Assembly (NCBI RefSeq): GCF_900197875.1
Contig: NZ_FZMO01000046.1
Span: forward strand, 1-62,580
DNA: 62,580 bases
Direction of reading: 5' to 3'
Source of the DNA: Frankia canadensis
Lineage (GTDB): Bacteria; Actinomycetota; Actinomycetes; Frankiales; Frankiaceae
Part shown: piece after piece, positions 27,946 to 37,502 of the stretch
Position numbering within the stretch: position 1 is the stretch's first letter
Layout: each line of letters starts with the position of its first letter
Translations under genes and position numbers: made by a program
The notes under the pieces: model-generated
What the model was told of the DNA's origin: nothing
Databases searched by the model: none
What the model saw: only the letters and a program-made list of their open reading frames with translations

Positions 27946-28433
27946 GGCGTAGCTCCCCTCTCTCAGGTCGCCGGTGAAGGACCGATGATCGCTGCACTGA
28001 CCATACAGCCTGTACGTACAGCCTGCATGTGGATCGTGTGATGAACTGCCGCACAGCCACGTCGCAAGACCGACGCTTCGTGCGCGCAACGTTGACGTGG
28101 GCAAGATAGGACCAGGTCAGGGGCATGGTCGCGGGACCGGTCGGCGCCGCGATAGCGGGTCGCGGCGCCGCGCCCCCGACCTTCGACGCCTCGTCGGAGG
28201 TGGACCACCCCACCACCCGGCCTCGCCATTACCGAGAGTGACATGGGCTCGCGCCCTGCGCGACTCGAGCGCCGGCGAGGCCGAGGGCCGGGCACGTCCC
28301 GCGCGCACGCGAGCGGGCCCGGACCTCGGCATGGGTCGCGACCTCGCCACCAGGCGGGTCCCAGCCGGGACCGGCGGCAGGCGGGCGGGCCGGGGAGGCG
28401 GTCAGGCGAGGATGTGATCAGGTGGGGATGTGG
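27946..28433. other. Non-coding spacer between hpnH and the hpnG-ispH fusion gene
   Basis: 488 bp without a convincing gene; open frames here lack homology and plausible composition. The hpnH-proximal part is less GC-rich and holds a palindrome; the remainder is GC-rich and probably contains the 3' end of the hpnC-hpnG/ispH transcript. Confidence 0.5.
28003..28028. promoter_or_regulatory. Palindrome CTGTACGTACAG with flanking direct repeats upstream of hpnH
   Basis: CTGTACGTACAG (28010-28021) is a perfect 12-bp palindrome, embedded in two copies of TACAGCCTG spaced by four bases. It lies about 65 bp upstream of the hpnH start, in promoter distance. It is a candidate operator, perhaps for the TetR protein encoded downstream of hpnH. 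Confidence 0.5.
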
Positions 28434-30311
28434 TCAGGCCGGCGAGGAGGGAGTCGCCGCCGCTCGGCGCAGTTCCTTGGGCAGGTGGAAGGCGACCGTC
28501 TCGCGGCCGACGGAGCGTACGGAAACCTCGGTGCGCCCGAGACCGGACAGCGCCTCGGTGAGCTCCTCGACGAGCGACGGCGGCGCGGAGGCACCGGCCG
28601 AGATGCCGACCGTCTCCACGCCGTCCAGCCAGGCCAGCCGCACGTCGCCGACGTTCTCGACCAGGTGGGAGGCCGCTCCGTCGCGCTGGCTGACCTGCAC
28701 CAGGCGGACCGAGTTGGCGCTGTTCGCCGAGCCGACGACGAGGACGAGCTGCGCCGCGGCCGCGACCTTGCGCACCGCGTTCTGCCGGTTGGATGTCGCG
28801 TAGCAGATGTCCGCGGAGCCCGGGCCGACGATGGCCGGGAAGCGGTCCCGCAGCGCGTCGACGACCTCGGCGGCCTCGTCCAGGGCCAAGGTCGTCTGCA
28901 TGAGGTAGGTGACCCGCTCGGGGTCGTCGACCTCGAGGGAGTCGACCTCGGCGGCGGACTGCACCAGCCGGATGCGGCCGGGAGCCTCGCCGAGGGTGCC
29001 GTCGACCTCCTCGTGACCGGCGTGGCCGATGAGGAACACCGTGTCGCCGCGGGTGGTGAAGCGGCGGGCCTCGGCGTGCACCTTCTCGACCAGCGGACAG
29101 GTCGCGTCGATGACGGACAGCTCGCGGGTGCCGGCCTGGTCCCAGACCGCGGGGGCGACGCCGTGCGCGGAGAACACCACGGTGGCGCCGGCCGGCACCT
29201 CGTCGAGCTCCTCGACGAAGACGGCGCCGCGTGCGGCCAGGTCGGCGACGACGTGCGAGTTGTGCACGATCTGCTTGCGGACGTAGACGGGCGCCCCGTG
29301 CACCTCCAGCGCCCGCTCGACGACCTCGATCGCGCGCTCGACGCCGGCGCAGAACGCCCGCGGCTCGGCGAGCAGCACCGTGCGACGGCCGACCGCCGCC
29401 GCCCAGGCGCCGATCGGCGGGCCGAGGCGGCGCAGGGTGCGCAGGCCGACGACGCCCCGGCGGAGCATGTCGACCCGGCCGAGCGGCTCGTCGGCGGTGT
29501 CGACGATCACCCGTACGGCGGCGAAGGGAACGTCACCGGCCCCCTGGGCGATGGGCCCGCTCTCCATGTCCACGGCGATGGCGCCGGTGGCGGCCAGCCG
29601 GGTCCGCTCGTCGCCGGTGGCGATCTTCGCGACGGTGACGATCGGGCCGACGTGCACGGTCAGGCCGAGCCGGCGCAGGTCACCGGCGAGCAGCGGGGCG
29701 GAGGCGCACCGGCCGACGACCCGGCCGTCGACGCCGCGGATCTCGCTGGCGACGACCACGTCACCCGGCCTGATCCCGGCGGCGAGGCCACCGGAGAGGC
29801 CCACGATGGCGACCGCGTCGGGCCGTGCCTCGCGGACGACCCGGGCCGCCCGCTCGGCCCGTTCCGGGCCCATCCCGGTCCGAATCATGATCGTGTCGGT
29901 GGGCAGGCCGGACCGTCCGGCGGCCATGGCCTCGAACCGCAGCGCCGTGGCGACCACGAGCCGGGCGCGCCGCCGCGCCGACCCGGCGGCCGCGGGCGTG
30001 ACCGCGGGCCGGGGTGAGACGGCTGGCGCGGGCGGGGTGACGGTCACCGTGGCGGCGGGCGTGCCTCCCGCCGGGCCGGTGAGGGTCGCGGTGGACGCGG
30101 TGCCGCGCCGACCGGCCACGCCGACAGCGGCGTGGACGGCCGAGCGCCGGTGGACGGCCGACGAGGGCACCGACGGCGACAGCGGATCCTGCGTGGGGAT
30201 CACCGCCGCCTCGCCGGTGGCGCCAGTGCCACCCGAGGAGCGAGTGGCGCCGTCACCCGCGGCGGCGCCGGGGGCGGCCCGGTCGCCGCCCGGGGATGCG
30301 GACGTGTTCAT
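28434..30311 (-). CDS. hpnG-ispH: HpnG nucleoside phosphorylase-IspH (HMBPP reductase) fusion
   Basis: 625 residues in one uninterrupted frame. Residues about 1-115 are an Ala/Pro/Thr-rich linker. Residues about 117-313 match the PNP/MTA nucleosidase fold of HpnG (ARLVVATALRFEAMAAGRSG, IVGLSGGLAAGIRPGDVVVA, AIAVDMESGPIAQ), which releases adenine from adenosylhopane. Residues about 318-610 are IspH, 4-hydroxy-3-methylbut-2-enyl diphosphate reductase. Its three [4Fe-4S] cysteines are in PRAFCAGVERAI, IDATCPLVEKVH and CYATSNRQNAV, with AHGVAP and HAGHEEVDGT. IspH makes IPP and DMAPP, the precursors for squalene. The start overlaps the shc stop (ATGA). No stop or frameshift separates the domains. 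Confidence 0.93.
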   Translation of the reverse strand: MNTSASPGGDRAAPGAAAGDGATRSSGGTGATGEAAVIPTQDPLSPSVPSSAVHRRSAVHAAVGVAGRRGTASTATLTGPAGGTPAATVTVTPPAPAVSPRPAVTPAAAGSARRRARLVVATALRFEAMAAGRSGLPTDTIMIRTGMGPERAERAARVVREARPDAVAIVGLSGGLAAGIRPGDVVVASEIRGVDGRVVGRCASAPLLAGDLRRLGLTVHVGPIVTVAKIATGDERTRLAATGAIAVDMESGPIAQGAGDVPFAAVRVIVDTADEPLGRVDMLRRGVVGLRTLRRLGPPIGAWAAAVGRRTVLLAEPRAFCAGVERAIEVVERALEVHGAPVYVRKQIVHNSHVVADLAARGAVFVEELDEVPAGATVVFSAHGVAPAVWDQAGTRELSVIDATCPLVEKVHAEARRFTTRGDTVFLIGHAGHEEVDGTLGEAPGRIRLVQSAAEVDSLEVDDPERVTYLMQTTLALDEAAEVVDALRDRFPAIVGPGSADICYATSNRQNAVRKVAAAAQLVLVVGSANSANSVRLVQVSQRDGAASHLVENVGDVRLAWLDGVETVGISAGASAPPSLVEELTEALSGLGRTEVSVRSVGRETVAFHLPKELRRAAATPSSPA

Positions 30312-32464
30312 GACGTGGACACCCCGGTGAGGCTCACGTACCGACCGAGTGCCGTCAGTGGGAAGACCAGCCGGTACAGGTTGTAGTTCAGCGAGAAGTC
30401 CCACGGGAAGCCGGTGCCGGTGAAGTAGGGCTCGTCCCAGGTGCCGTCGGGCCGCTGGGTCTCGCACAGCCACCGCACGCCGCGCCTCACCGCCAGGCTG
30501 TTCGGGTCGACGGCCAGCAGCGCGAGCAGCGCCCACGCCGTCTGGGAGGCGGTGAGCGCGCCCCGGCCGATCCAGGCCGGATCGGTGTAGGAGCGCAGGT
30601 CCTCGCCCCAGCCACCCTCGGGTGCCTGGTGCTCGACCAGCCAGCGCACCGCGGCGGTGATCGCCGGGTGGTCGGTCGGCACGCCGGCGGCGATCAGCGC
30701 CGGCACGACCGCCCCGGTGCCGTAGACGTGGTTCACGCCCCAGCGCCCGAACCACGATCCGCCCGGCTCCTGGTTGTCCAGCAGCCACTGGACGGCCCGC
30801 TGGGTGATCGGGTGATCGGAGCGGCCGAGGTCGGCGAGCATCTCGACGAGGTGCGCCGTGACGTCCGCCGACGGCGGGTCCACGACCTCGCCGAAGTCGC
30901 AGAACGGGATCTTCGTGGCGAGCATCCGGACGTTGTCCGCGTCGAAGGCGCCCCAGGCACCGTTCGACGAGCGCATCCCGACGCTCCAGTCGACCCCGCG
31001 GGCCGCCGCCGCGCGCATCGCGGCGGCCAGCGCCGGGTCGGCGTCCTCGACGGTGGGCCGCCCCGCGGCGGCGTGCTCGTACGCGCCGCGCAGCGCCGGC
31101 GGGACGACGTGCTCGGCGCCGAGCAGGCGGCGCAGCGCCAGCACGACCTCGGCGGTGTCGTCGACGTCGGGGTAGAAGTCGTTGTCGAACTCGAACGCCC
31201 AGCCGCCGGGGGCGAGCTCGGGGCGGCGGACCGCCCAGTCGCCGGCGACCCGGACCTCCTCGTCGACGAGCCAGCGGCCGGCCTTCACCATCGCCGGGTG
31301 GTCCGCGGGCACGCCCGCGTCGGCCAGGGCCACCACCGCGAGCGCGGTGTCCCAGACCGGCGACTGACAGGCCTCGATCTGCCGGATCGGGCCTTCCGGC
31401 GTGTCGCGGCGGATCACGAACCGCTCCATCCCACGGAACGCGGTGGCGATCACCGGGTGGTTGAGCGGGTAGCCCATCAGGTGCAGCGCCATGACGGAGT
31501 AGACCCACGGCGGCTGGATGCCGCCCCAGCACCCGTCGGCCTCCTGGCGGGCGACGACCCACTCGGTGGCCCGGCGCAGCGCCAGGGTGCGCAGCAGCCC
31601 GATCGGCCGGCGCTCATAGCGGTGCAGCGCCCGGTCGAGCCGCTGGAAGACGCCCTCCCAGCTGCGCAGCGGCGCCAGCTTGCGGGCGGGCGCCGCGACC
31701 TTGAGCTCGTCGATGTCGAAGCCGAGGTCGTGTGACGGGCGCAGCGAGCCGACGATCGTCAGCGCCACGACCGTCTGCCGCGCCCAGCAGGCGAAGTCGT
31801 AGACGTTCAGCGGCACCCACGACGGCAGGAAGATCAGTTCCGGCGGGATCACCGGCACGTCGTCCCACGACCACTGGCCGAGGGCGGCCAGCCAGATCCG
31901 GGTGAACACCCGGGAGGCGGCCACCCCGCCCTTCGCCCGCACCAGCTCGGCCGCCCGCGCCATGTGCGGCGCGTCGACGGCGTCGCCGGCCAGGCGCAGC
32001 GCGATGTAGGCCTCGATGGTGGTGGACAGATCGGCCGGTCCGCCGTAGAAAGTGGCCCAGCCGCCGTCGTCGAGCTGCTGGGAGCGGACCCACCGGGCGG
32101 TCTGCTCGGTCTCCTCGGCCTCGCGGATGCCGAGGAACTGCTTCATGAACAGATCCTCGGCGTCCATCGTGACGTTGGTCTCGAGGTCACCCTTCCACCA
32201 GCCCTCGTCGTCCTGCAGGGCGAGCAGGTGGTCCCGGGCCCGCGCCGCGGCGGTGTCAGCGCTGATCGGGCCGGAGCCGGCCGCGGGGGCCGGCGCGGCG
32301 CCGTCGGTCGCCGTGCTCTCGCGCGGCGCCGATGCGGTGGGCAGCGGCGGTGAGGACCGGGAGATCCCGTAGGCATCGGCGGTGGCGGGCACCGGGATGG
32401 TGGGCCGCTTCACGCTCTGCTCGGCCGCCGGAGCAGCCGGAGACGGGTCCGAGGTCAGGCTCAT
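30308..32464 (-). CDS. shc: Squalene-hopene cyclase
   Basis: 718 residues; typical SHC is 630-720. The catalytic acid motif D-x-D-D is seen as YPDVDDTAEVVL (near residue 433). Repeated QW motifs are present, for example QLDDGGWATFYGG, QEADGCWGG, QEPGGSWFGRWGVNHVYGT, QAPEGGWGED and QRPDGTWDEPYFTGTGFPWD. It cyclises squalene to hopene/hopanol at the membrane. The first ~75 residues are a low-complexity Ser/Ala/Pro extension. It is preceded by the polyprenyl synthase gene with a 146-bp gap and overlaps hpnG-ispH by ATGA. Confidence 0.97.
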   Translation of the reverse strand: MSLTSDPSPAAPAAEQSVKRPTIPVPATADAYGISRSSPPLPTASAPRESTATDGAAPAPAAGSGPISADTAAARARDHLLALQDDEGWWKGDLETNVTMDAEDLFMKQFLGIREAEETEQTARWVRSQQLDDGGWATFYGGPADLSTTIEAYIALRLAGDAVDAPHMARAAELVRAKGGVAASRVFTRIWLAALGQWSWDDVPVIPPELIFLPSWVPLNVYDFACWARQTVVALTIVGSLRPSHDLGFDIDELKVAAPARKLAPLRSWEGVFQRLDRALHRYERRPIGLLRTLALRRATEWVVARQEADGCWGGIQPPWVYSVMALHLMGYPLNHPVIATAFRGMERFVIRRDTPEGPIRQIEACQSPVWDTALAVVALADAGVPADHPAMVKAGRWLVDEEVRVAGDWAVRRPELAPGGWAFEFDNDFYPDVDDTAEVVLALRRLLGAEHVVPPALRGAYEHAAAGRPTVEDADPALAAAMRAAAARGVDWSVGMRSSNGAWGAFDADNVRMLATKIPFCDFGEVVDPPSADVTAHLVEMLADLGRSDHPITQRAVQWLLDNQEPGGSWFGRWGVNHVYGTGAVVPALIAAGVPTDHPAITAAVRWLVEHQAPEGGWGEDLRSYTDPAWIGRGALTASQTAWALLALLAVDPNSLAVRRGVRWLCETQRPDGTWDEPYFTGTGFPWDFSLNYNLYRLVFPLTALGRYVSLTGVSTS

Positions 32465-32610
32465 CGACGACTCCCCTCGTCGTACGTGCGATGGTCAGGC
32501 GAACGGTCACCAGGCTGGTCGCCGCCCCACCACCCGGCGGCACCCCGACCTGGGACGGGGCGGCGGGTGGTCCAGGCGGCATGAGCGCCTGTGCACACCT
32601 GCGGCCTCCT

Positions 32611-33627
32611 TCAGCGATCGCGCTCGGTCACGAAACGGGCCAGCGCGAGCAGCTCGGCCTCGGCCCGCTCCGGCATCGACTGCGAGCGCAGGACGTTCTC
32701 ACACGCCTTGAGCTGGCGGTCCGCCTCGGCGGTCGTCCAGTCGCGGCCGCCGGCCCGCTCGATGAGCTCGGCGATGTGGGCGAGTTCCGCTTCGCTGGCC
32801 TCGCCGGTGGTGGTGAGGAAGGCGCGCAGCTCGTCGGCCGCGGCGCCGCCGGCCTCGAGGGCGACGACGACCGGTACCGACTTCTTGCGCGAGCGCAGGT
32901 CCGACAGCACCGGCTTGCCGGTCACCGACGGGTCGCCCCAGATACCGAGCAGGTCGTCGATGAGCTGGAAGGCGGTGCCCAGGCGCGAGCCATACTCGGC
33001 CAGCGCGTTCACCAGTTCGTCGTCGGCGCCGGCGAGCATGGCGCCCAGCGACGCCGAGCAGGCCAGCAGCGCGCCGGTCTTGCCGTCCTCCATGTGCAGC
33101 GTGTCGGCCACGGTGACGTCGGAGCGGCGCTCGAACATCAGGTCCTCGGCCTGGCCGCGGACCAGTTCCTGCACGCCGGCGCTCAGCGACAGCGCGGCGC
33201 GCCGAGCCGGCTCGCCGGGCACCTCGAGCAGGATCTGGACGGCGAGCCCGAGCAGGGCGTCGCCGGCCAGGATCGCGCCGTCGGCACCGAAGACCGTCCA
33301 GGCGGTGGCCCGGTGGCGGCGCTCGGTGTCGCCGTCCATCAGGTCGTCGTGCAGCAGCGAGAAGTCGTGGACCAGCTCGACGGCGACGGCCGCGGGCAGG
33401 CCGACCTCCGCCGGCGCGCCGGCCGCCTCGGCGGACAGCAGCGCGAGCGCCGGGCGCACGAGCTTGCCGCCGCCACCGGTCAGCGGCTCGCCGGCGGCGT
33501 CCACCCAGCCGCGGTGGTAGGCGACGACGTGGCGAAGACGCGGGTGCAGGCGGTCCACCACGGCGCGTAGCGCCGGCACGGTGAGGGTCCGCCCCCGCTC
33601 GATCGCATCCGGAACCGTCATGGTCAT
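32611..33627 (-). CDS. Polyprenyl diphosphate synthase
   Basis: 338 residues of the E-type isoprenyl diphosphate synthase family. GGGGKLVRPALALLSAEA contains the substrate Lys/Arg. The first Asp-rich motif is LLHDDLMDGDTERRHR (near residue 100). The second is LIDDLLGIWGD, where the family DDxxD reads DDLLG; this variant is common in actinobacterial GGPP/FPP synthases. The Lys of RSRKKSVPVVVAL is conserved. It condenses IPP with allylic diphosphates, most likely supplying farnesyl diphosphate for squalene here; chain length cannot be fixed from sequence. The start overlaps the hpnE stop (ATGA). Confidence 0.9.
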   Translation of the reverse strand: MTMTVPDAIERGRTLTVPALRAVVDRLHPRLRHVVAYHRGWVDAAGEPLTGGGGKLVRPALALLSAEAAGAPAEVGLPAAVAVELVHDFSLLHDDLMDGDTERRHRATAWTVFGADGAILAGDALLGLAVQILLEVPGEPARRAALSLSAGVQELVRGQAEDLMFERRSDVTVADTLHMEDGKTGALLACSASLGAMLAGADDELVNALAEYGSRLGTAFQLIDDLLGIWGDPSVTGKPVLSDLRSRKKSVPVVVALEAGGAAADELRAFLTTTGEASEAELAHIAELIERAGGRDWTTAEADRQLKACENVLRSQSMPERAEAELLALARFVTERDR

Positions 33628-35225
33628 ACCGGGAATCCCCCAATGGATGAGTGGCCTTGCTGGCCGGTGGGCACCGGCCCAGCGGCCACCGTCGACCCGG
33701 TGGCCGCCGCGTTCTCCCCCCGTGGATCCGGAAGATCCGACACTTCCGATGGCAACAGCCGGGCCGCGCCGCTCGCCGGATGCCCGCCGGCGGACCGGGC
33801 CAACCCGGTGACGACAACCCCCATGCCGGCCAGGCTCTCACGGGCCGCAGCGAGTCCGCTACGCACGGCCGATTCCATGGTCGCGGGCCACCCGGTGTCG
33901 GTCCACGTCCCGGCCAGGGCGAAGTGGGGCAGGCCGGTCGACGCTCCCGGGCGCAACGCGAGCGAACCGGGCGCCTGCCGGAAGGTCGCCGTGCGCTCCC
34001 GGGTCACGAAGACCTCGATCGGCTCGGCGGCGCGGGCGGCCGGAAACAGCCGGGCCATCTCCTCGACGAACATCGCCCGCAGCTCGTTCGCCGGCCGGTC
34101 GATCCAGGGCCCGGCCGCCGACTGCGACAGCGCGAGATACTGGGCGCCGGGCGGGCCGGAGGCGGCGAGGCCGGAGGAGATCGTCCGATCGAAGATCCAC
34201 TGGATCGGCGAGTCGACGACGGCGAGGAACGGCCCCTCGATCACCTGCCGGGGGTAGATCATGTGCACGTTGATGATCGGCGAGTCACCGAGCTCGCCCA
34301 GCGCCGCCCGGTCCGTCGTGGCATCCGCCGGCAGCAGCGCGGCCGCGGCGGGCGGCTGCACCGCCAGCACGACCGCGTCCGCGCGCAGCTCGCCGGACTC
34401 GTCGGTGCCCGCGACCGCCTCCCCACGGCCGGTGCCGCCGGCGGTGACGGCCAGGCGCCAGGTGCCGCCGGCCGCGGCGGTGATCGAGCGGACCTTCGCA
34501 CCGAGCCGCACGTCGGCGCCGGCGGCGGCCAGGGCGCTGGCCGCCGCGTCGCCGTGCAGCCGGGACAGCGGCACCTCGGCCCAGCCGAGGTCGCCGGCGT
34601 CGGCGCCCTCCAGCAGGCCGGTGCGCACGACCTTCGCGGCCAGGCCCAGCGACGCCTCGTCGGCCGGCGCGTTCAGCGTCGCGACCGTCAACAGCTCCCA
34701 CAGGGCCGACGTCGCCGCCGGGCCCTGACCGTGCGCGGCGAGCCAGCTGCCGAACGAGCGCCCGTCCACGGCCGCGGAGCGCTGGTCGAGCCGGCCGAGC
34801 TGGAACGCGGCGAGCCCGGCGCGCAGCCGCTCGGCCAGCGGCAGCGCCCGGTAGCCGAGCAGCGCCGGGGCCAGGTGCAGTGGCGCGGGCAGCCGAACGC
34901 TGGTGCGGCGCAGCCGGGTGCGGGTCAGCGAGTCGCCGAGCAGCACCGGGACGTCGAGGCGGGGCTGCAGCGTCGTCAGGTGCTCGACGCCCAGGCGCGC
35001 GAGCAGGCCGCGGTAGGCGGTGCAGCAGCGCATGAACACGTGCTGACCGGTGTCGATCCACAGCTCGCCGCGCCGGAACGACGTCGTCTGCCCGCCGAGG
35101 CGGGGACGGGCCTCCAGCAGGGTGACCCGTACCCCGCTGTCCGCGGCGAGCAGTGCCGCGGCCATCCCGGCGAGGCCGCCGCCGACGACAACGAGATGCC
35201 GCCGGTGATCCTCCCGGACGCTCAT
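33624..35225 (-). CDS. hpnE: Hydroxysqualene dehydroxylase HpnE
   Basis: 533 residues of the amine-oxidase/phytoene-desaturase-like flavoprotein family. The FAD-binding motif is VVVGGGLAGMAAALLAADSG (near residue 12), followed by LEARPRLGGQTTSF. The signature RGELWIDTGQHVFMRCCTAY is typical of HpnE. The C-terminal FAD motif region is FALAGTWTDTGWPATMESAV. HpnE reduces hydroxysqualene to squalene. The last ~60 residues are a low-complexity extension. It overlaps hpnD and the synthase gene by ATGA. Confidence 0.93.
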   Translation of the reverse strand: MSVREDHRRHLVVVGGGLAGMAAALLAADSGVRVTLLEARPRLGGQTTSFRRGELWIDTGQHVFMRCCTAYRGLLARLGVEHLTTLQPRLDVPVLLGDSLTRTRLRRTSVRLPAPLHLAPALLGYRALPLAERLRAGLAAFQLGRLDQRSAAVDGRSFGSWLAAHGQGPAATSALWELLTVATLNAPADEASLGLAAKVVRTGLLEGADAGDLGWAEVPLSRLHGDAAASALAAAGADVRLGAKVRSITAAAGGTWRLAVTAGGTGRGEAVAGTDESGELRADAVVLAVQPPAAAALLPADATTDRAALGELGDSPIINVHMIYPRQVIEGPFLAVVDSPIQWIFDRTISSGLAASGPPGAQYLALSQSAAGPWIDRPANELRAMFVEEMARLFPAARAAEPIEVFVTRERTATFRQAPGSLALRPGASTGLPHFALAGTWTDTGWPATMESAVRSGLAAARESLAGMGVVVTGLARSAGGHPASGAARLLPSEVSDLPDPRGENAAATGSTVAAGPVPTGQQGHSSIGGFPV

Positions 35226-36136
35226 GCGGCGCTCGTCTCCGGTCGGCCCGCGAGGCTGCGGGCGGCGACGACCGCCTTCTGCCAGCCCGGCAGCGCCAGG
35301 CGCCGGTCGAGCACGGCGCTCGGGTCGTTCTTGATCCGGCGGTTGAGCCGCAGATAGATCCCGGCCATCGCGCCGCAACAGGCGGCGCTGCGACGGTCCA
35401 GCAGGTCGAGCAGCACCATCCCGCGGGCGTACCAGTCCTCGGCGCGCTGCGCGGAGGAGCGCAGGTAGCCCAGCAGCGCCACCGGCGGCCCGCCGAGGTG
35501 GCCCGACGCGTCGACGGACAGCTCGATGCCCGCGGCCTTCAGTTCCTGCGCCGGCAGGTAGATCCGCCCGCCGATGAGGTCCTCGCGCACGTCGCGCAGG
35601 ATGTTGGTCTGCTGCAGCGCGACCCCGAGCGCGTCGGCGATCGCCGGCGCGGACCGGTTGTTCGCGGCCGCCTCGGTGCCGAAGATGCCCAGGGACAGCC
35701 GGCCGATGGTGCCGGCGACGAGCCGGCAGTAGCCGACCATGTCGTCGAACGTCTCGTAGGTGGTGCCGTGCACGTCGCTCTCGACGCCGTCGGCCAGCTC
35801 GATGAACGCCTCCAGCGGGATCGGGAAGCGGCGGGCCGCGTCGGCGAGCGCGACGTAGACCGGGTCGTCGGAGCTGTTCTCGCCCAGCCCGTGCACCTCG
35901 GCGCGCACCCCGGCGAGCCCGGCGAGCTTCTCCTCGTCGGGCAGGTCGCCGTCGCCGATGTCATCAAGCCGGCGTGACAGCGCGTACACGGCGGACAGCG
36001 CGCCGCGCTTGTCTGGCGGGAGCAGCCTGATGCCATAGGAGAAGTTGCGCGCCGCCTCACGGGTCAGCGCCTCGCAGGAGGCGTACGCCTCGGCGACGGT
36101 CGGCCGGCGCGACGCGCCCGCGGCTGAGATGCTCAT
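35222..36136 (-). CDS. hpnD: Presqualene diphosphate synthase HpnD
   Basis: 304 residues of the squalene/phytoene synthase family. Both Asp-rich motifs are intact: ALSRRLDDIGDG (near residue 55) and NILRDVREDLIGGRIYLPAQEL (near residue 170), plus FSYGIRLLPPDKRGAL and YCRLVAGTIGRLSLGIFG. It joins two farnesyl diphosphates into presqualene diphosphate. HpnC and HpnE complete squalene formation. It overlaps hpnC and hpnE by 4 bp. Confidence 0.94.
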   Translation of the reverse strand: MSISAAGASRRPTVAEAYASCEALTREAARNFSYGIRLLPPDKRGALSAVYALSRRLDDIGDGDLPDEEKLAGLAGVRAEVHGLGENSSDDPVYVALADAARRFPIPLEAFIELADGVESDVHGTTYETFDDMVGYCRLVAGTIGRLSLGIFGTEAAANNRSAPAIADALGVALQQTNILRDVREDLIGGRIYLPAQELKAAGIELSVDASGHLGGPPVALLGYLRSSAQRAEDWYARGMVLLDLLDRRSAACCGAMAGIYLRLNRRIKNDPSAVLDRRLALPGWQKAVVAARSLAGRPETSAA

Positions 36137-37152
36137 CGTCCCTCCCCCGCCGTGGAGCCGGCGGACCCGGTGGATCTCGCCGCACTGCCGGCGGCGCCGG
36201 CCGTGCTGGTGACGCTCGCGACCGCCGCCGCGGTGCGCGCCGCGCCCGCCGCCGCGGGACCCGACGCGCGGGCCAGGGCGACCAGCGCGAAGCCCGCCAG
36301 CCGCGGCTTCGGCGCCTTCGGCGGGCCGCCGAGAACGTCGTAGCCGGCCCGGCGGATCGCGTCGAGCGCGGCGCGGCCGCCGCCGACGAAGCCGGCCAGC
36401 GCGAACCGCAGCCGGCCCGGCACCATCGACACCAGTGGGGCGCCCTGGTCCATCACCGTACGGGCCCGCGCCACCTGGAAGGCCATCAGGTGCCGCACCG
36501 CGGGACCGGCCGAGCGCGCCCGCAGGTCCGCCTCGGTCACCCCGAACGCGTCGAGGTCCTCCAGCGGCAGGTAGATCCGCCCGGCGGCGAGGTCCTCGGC
36601 CACGTCCTGCCAGTGCTCGACGAGCTGCAGCGCGGTGCAGATCCGGTCGGAGAGCACCACCCGATCGGGGGTGGCCAGGCCGAACACGCCGAGCACCATC
36701 CGCCCCACCGGGTCCGCCGACAGCGTGCAGTACTGGACGAGGTCCTCGAAGGTGGCGTATCGGGTGACCCGCTGGTCCTGCCGGTTCGCCTCGACGAGGC
36801 GCTCGAACGGCTCGGCCGGCAGGTCGCAGGCACGCACGGTGGGGGCGAGGCGGCGCAGGACCGGCAGCTCGGGCTCACCGCCGGACCAGATCAGCGCCAG
36901 GTCGTCGCTGAGCCGGTCAAGCAGGGCGAGCCGGTCCCCGTCCGCCTCGTCGCCGATGTTGTCGACGAACCGGCAGTAGGCGTAGATGGCATGGAAGTGG
37001 GAGCGGACCGCCGCGGGCAGGACGATCGGCGAGACCGGGAAGTTCTCCGCCGGCGCGGCGAGCAGCAGCTGCTCGGCGGGAGTGGACAGGCCCGTCGCGC
37101 CCGACGGCGCAGGCGTGCGGGGTGGGCCGGTTGGGGCGTCGATGGCGGTCAT
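36133..37152 (-). CDS. hpnC: Hydroxysqualene synthase HpnC
   Basis: 339 residues from the ATG at 37152, with AAGGAG about 7 bases upstream. It is a squalene/phytoene synthase homologue: ENFPVSPIVLPAAVRSHFHAIYAYCR is the HpnC-type opening, with first motif FVDNIGDEADG and second motif VEHWQDVAEDLAAGRIYLPLEDL. It converts presqualene diphosphate to hydroxysqualene. A 50-residue Ala/Ser/Thr-rich C-terminal tail is unusual. It is the first gene of the tightly coupled hpnCDE operon. Transcription presumably starts in the 350-bp upstream spacer. Confidence 0.94.
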   Translation of the reverse strand: MTAIDAPTGPPRTPAPSGATGLSTPAEQLLLAAPAENFPVSPIVLPAAVRSHFHAIYAYCRFVDNIGDEADGDRLALLDRLSDDLALIWSGGEPELPVLRRLAPTVRACDLPAEPFERLVEANRQDQRVTRYATFEDLVQYCTLSADPVGRMVLGVFGLATPDRVVLSDRICTALQLVEHWQDVAEDLAAGRIYLPLEDLDAFGVTEADLRARSAGPAVRHLMAFQVARARTVMDQGAPLVSMVPGRLRFALAGFVGGGRAALDAIRRAGYDVLGGPPKAPKPRLAGFALVALARASGPAAAGAARTAAAVASVTSTAGAAGSAARSTGSAGSTAGEGR

Positions 37153-37502
37153 ACGCCTCTCCTTCGATGACGGTCTGCACTCCGGGCGACGTGTTCCGGG
37201 GTCGGGCTCCAGGACGGATCGGGGTCCGGGGCGTTCGGAGCCGGGCGGATCGGTCTCGGCGGGGGAATCCGGGCCGGGCGGAGCCGCCGGGAACCGTCCG
37301 CGGCAGACCGCGACGGGATTCCAGCTGGACGGGGACGCGGCCCAGTGAGGCGGTGCGGGACCGGGGGCGCTGGGCGCGCCGCCGGCCCCGCCCGGCGCGT
37401 CTGCCCCAGCGGTCACGAAGGCCGCCGGGGAGTGTCGTCGGTGTCACTCACCCCCAAGGGGGGCCGGCACGGGCCGGCCCGCACGGTACTCGGATCGCCG
37501 GA
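37153..37502. other. Spacer upstream of hpnC
   Basis: 350 bp with no supported gene. It should hold the hpnC promoter or readthrough from the SDR gene upstream. No clear promoter or dyad was recognised. Confidence 0.4.

Noticed and set aside
32611-33627. DDLLG instead of DDxxD as a catalytic defect in the polyprenyl synthase
   Set aside because: From memory, actinobacterial homologues often show this form of the second motif, so it is not evidence of inactivity.
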